A DNA stretch of 64,000 bases from Montifringilla adamsi (taxonomy: Eukaryota > Chordata > Aves > Passeriformes > Passeridae): assembly GCA_017590115.1 (NCBI GenBank), contig JAGGNK010007448.1:6054815-6118814 (forward strand). Direction: 5' to 3'. The notes beneath the pieces were generated by a model. It saw only the letters and a program-made list of their open reading frames with translations, made no database searches and had not been told where the DNA came from. Numbering within the stretch: position 1 is the stretch's first letter; every line of letters starts with the position of its first letter. The translations under genes and the position numbers were made by a program. Shown piece by piece: positions 1-64,000 of the stretch.

Positions 1-1047
1 GTGCTGGTTTATGGGTACAGTCCTAGTCCTCTCTTCCTGCTGCCCATAAACCCCAAAGAAAATGGTTCGGTTTGCTTTTGACTTGGATGAGGCTGCTTGT
101 TTCACCAAGAACTCTCAAGTCTAGGAAACACAATAATCTGAAGGATTAAGTGTCTGAATAAACACAAATTATTTAACACAGTGGAAACCTCACATCCTGA
201 TTTGAAACAGGGCTAAAATCTTTTGATTTCTCAGTGTACCCATTACCAGGTGTTCAGCACTGGCATTTACTCCAGCCAGGTCTGCCCTGCAGCACTGCTT
301 CCTTACACAAAACATTTGGGAGGAATTAAAAGCAACAAACAGCAGCTTATGGAGTCCAAACTCTGAATGTCTCAATTGATCTCATGTAAGCAAAAATTAA
401 ACCATTAGTTCTGGTCATCTGCAACAGCAAATACATCTGAAATGTAGCAAGGTAAGAAAGAACAGAGGAGCTTTCTCAATGTTTTACCCATTTATCAAGG
501 ATCACAGAGTGCTGTGTAGAGGGGTTTTGGTAAGATCTCTCCTTCCCTTTCCACACAACTAAACTAAATTACCACCAGTTTTCAATCCAAAAGGTCCCCA
601 GAACACAACAGGCTCTGAAAGGCTCCCACACAGACACAAACCAGCAGTCTAAATATTCCCTCCATAAAGTTCCACCGAGTGACTTTGGGACAAACAGTTC
701 ACTTGTGGATGTGTCTGAGATGCCACCTGGGTATCTGAGGAGAGCCTGAACGATCCCAAAGGGCTTTGTGCTTCCTGCACTAAGCTGGGCGTGCAATGGC
801 AGTGACAGTAGAGCAAATACTGTCCAGGCAAAGCTGCATTTCCCCTCTGCTTTCAGGAGTCCCCCACACTACCCTTCTCTGAGCAAGAAAAGCATATTTT
901 TGCAGTACAACAAGCCATAATTAGTCCACGTATGGAATAATGCACTTGGTGGCATTGTACAGACTCTTAAAAGGCTCTATCTGCAACACAGAGCAGCTTC
1001 AGACTTGGATTATCTCTGTGGAGGCAAATAAAACAATAATAATAGCA
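1..1047 (-). other. FNBP1: FNBP1 3'UTR (proximal part, runs off the window)
   Basis: This follows the TAA stop directly with no sign of another coding exon. I see neither AATAAA nor ATTAAA on the minus strand here, so the cleavage site probably lies below position 1 (inference). No recognisable interspersed repeat was seen. Small open frames at 190-375, 569-831 and 940-1230 show no family resemblance. Confidence 0.7.

Positions 1048-64000
<62,953 letters not shown>

Overview
The window is a piece of vertebrate nuclear DNA, most likely from a bird and probably a neoavian or songbird-like species. Two things point there. It holds one very intron-rich vertebrate gene spread over the whole 64 kb, and the recognisable interspersed repeats are almost all short 3' ends of CR1 LINEs, the typical avian retroposon. 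There are no operons, CRISPR arrays, prokaryotic genes or phage.

The gene lies on the minus strand and is FNBP1 (formin-binding protein 1, FBP17), an F-BAR / HR1 / SH3 membrane-bending adaptor that links curved plasma membrane and Cdc42 to N-WASP/Arp2/3 actin assembly. I could place 14 constitutive-looking coding exons plus one 15-bp microexon, from residue 9 (57893) to the stop codon (1048). All introns are GT-AG and every codon phase joins without a frameshift. The first coding exon (about 8 codons in the family) and the promoter lie beyond 64000. The 3'UTR runs off the low end of the window. With 8 missing N-terminal residues the protein would be 616 aa, or 621 aa with the microexon. On that numbering the residues known from FBP17 work (K33, K166, F276) fall at exactly the expected positions, which supports both the gene call and the exon model.

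Layout from high to low coordinates (5' to 3' of the gene): 57894-64000 is intron 1. The F-BAR exons lie at 57778-57893, 53101-53157, 50456-50603, 38075-38137, 37157-37261, 24151-24279 and 22271-22417, with the F-BAR end and a basic linker at 18612-18809. A proline-rich, probably alternative linker exon is at 17057-17239 and the microexon at 9101-9115. HR1 exons are at 4986-5095, 3165-3297 and 2060-2181. The acidic linker and SH3 start are at 1594-1730. The SH3 body, C-terminus and stop are at 1048-1226, followed by 3'UTR at 1-1047. Two introns exceed 12 kb.

Non-coding content: eight CR1 fragments, a 59-bp minisatellite of six units (34678-35032) carrying AP-1-type heptamers, a recent 82-bp tandem duplication (45596-45761), a paired poly-T structure (11747-11876), several simple repeats, and an intronic stretch that has kept CpGs and carries an NF-E2-type site (about 12040-12490). 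I found no previously undescribed system. The most interesting signals are splicing-related: the microexon with a downstream GCATG, and a CT-repeat just downstream of the symmetric 183-bp linker exon.
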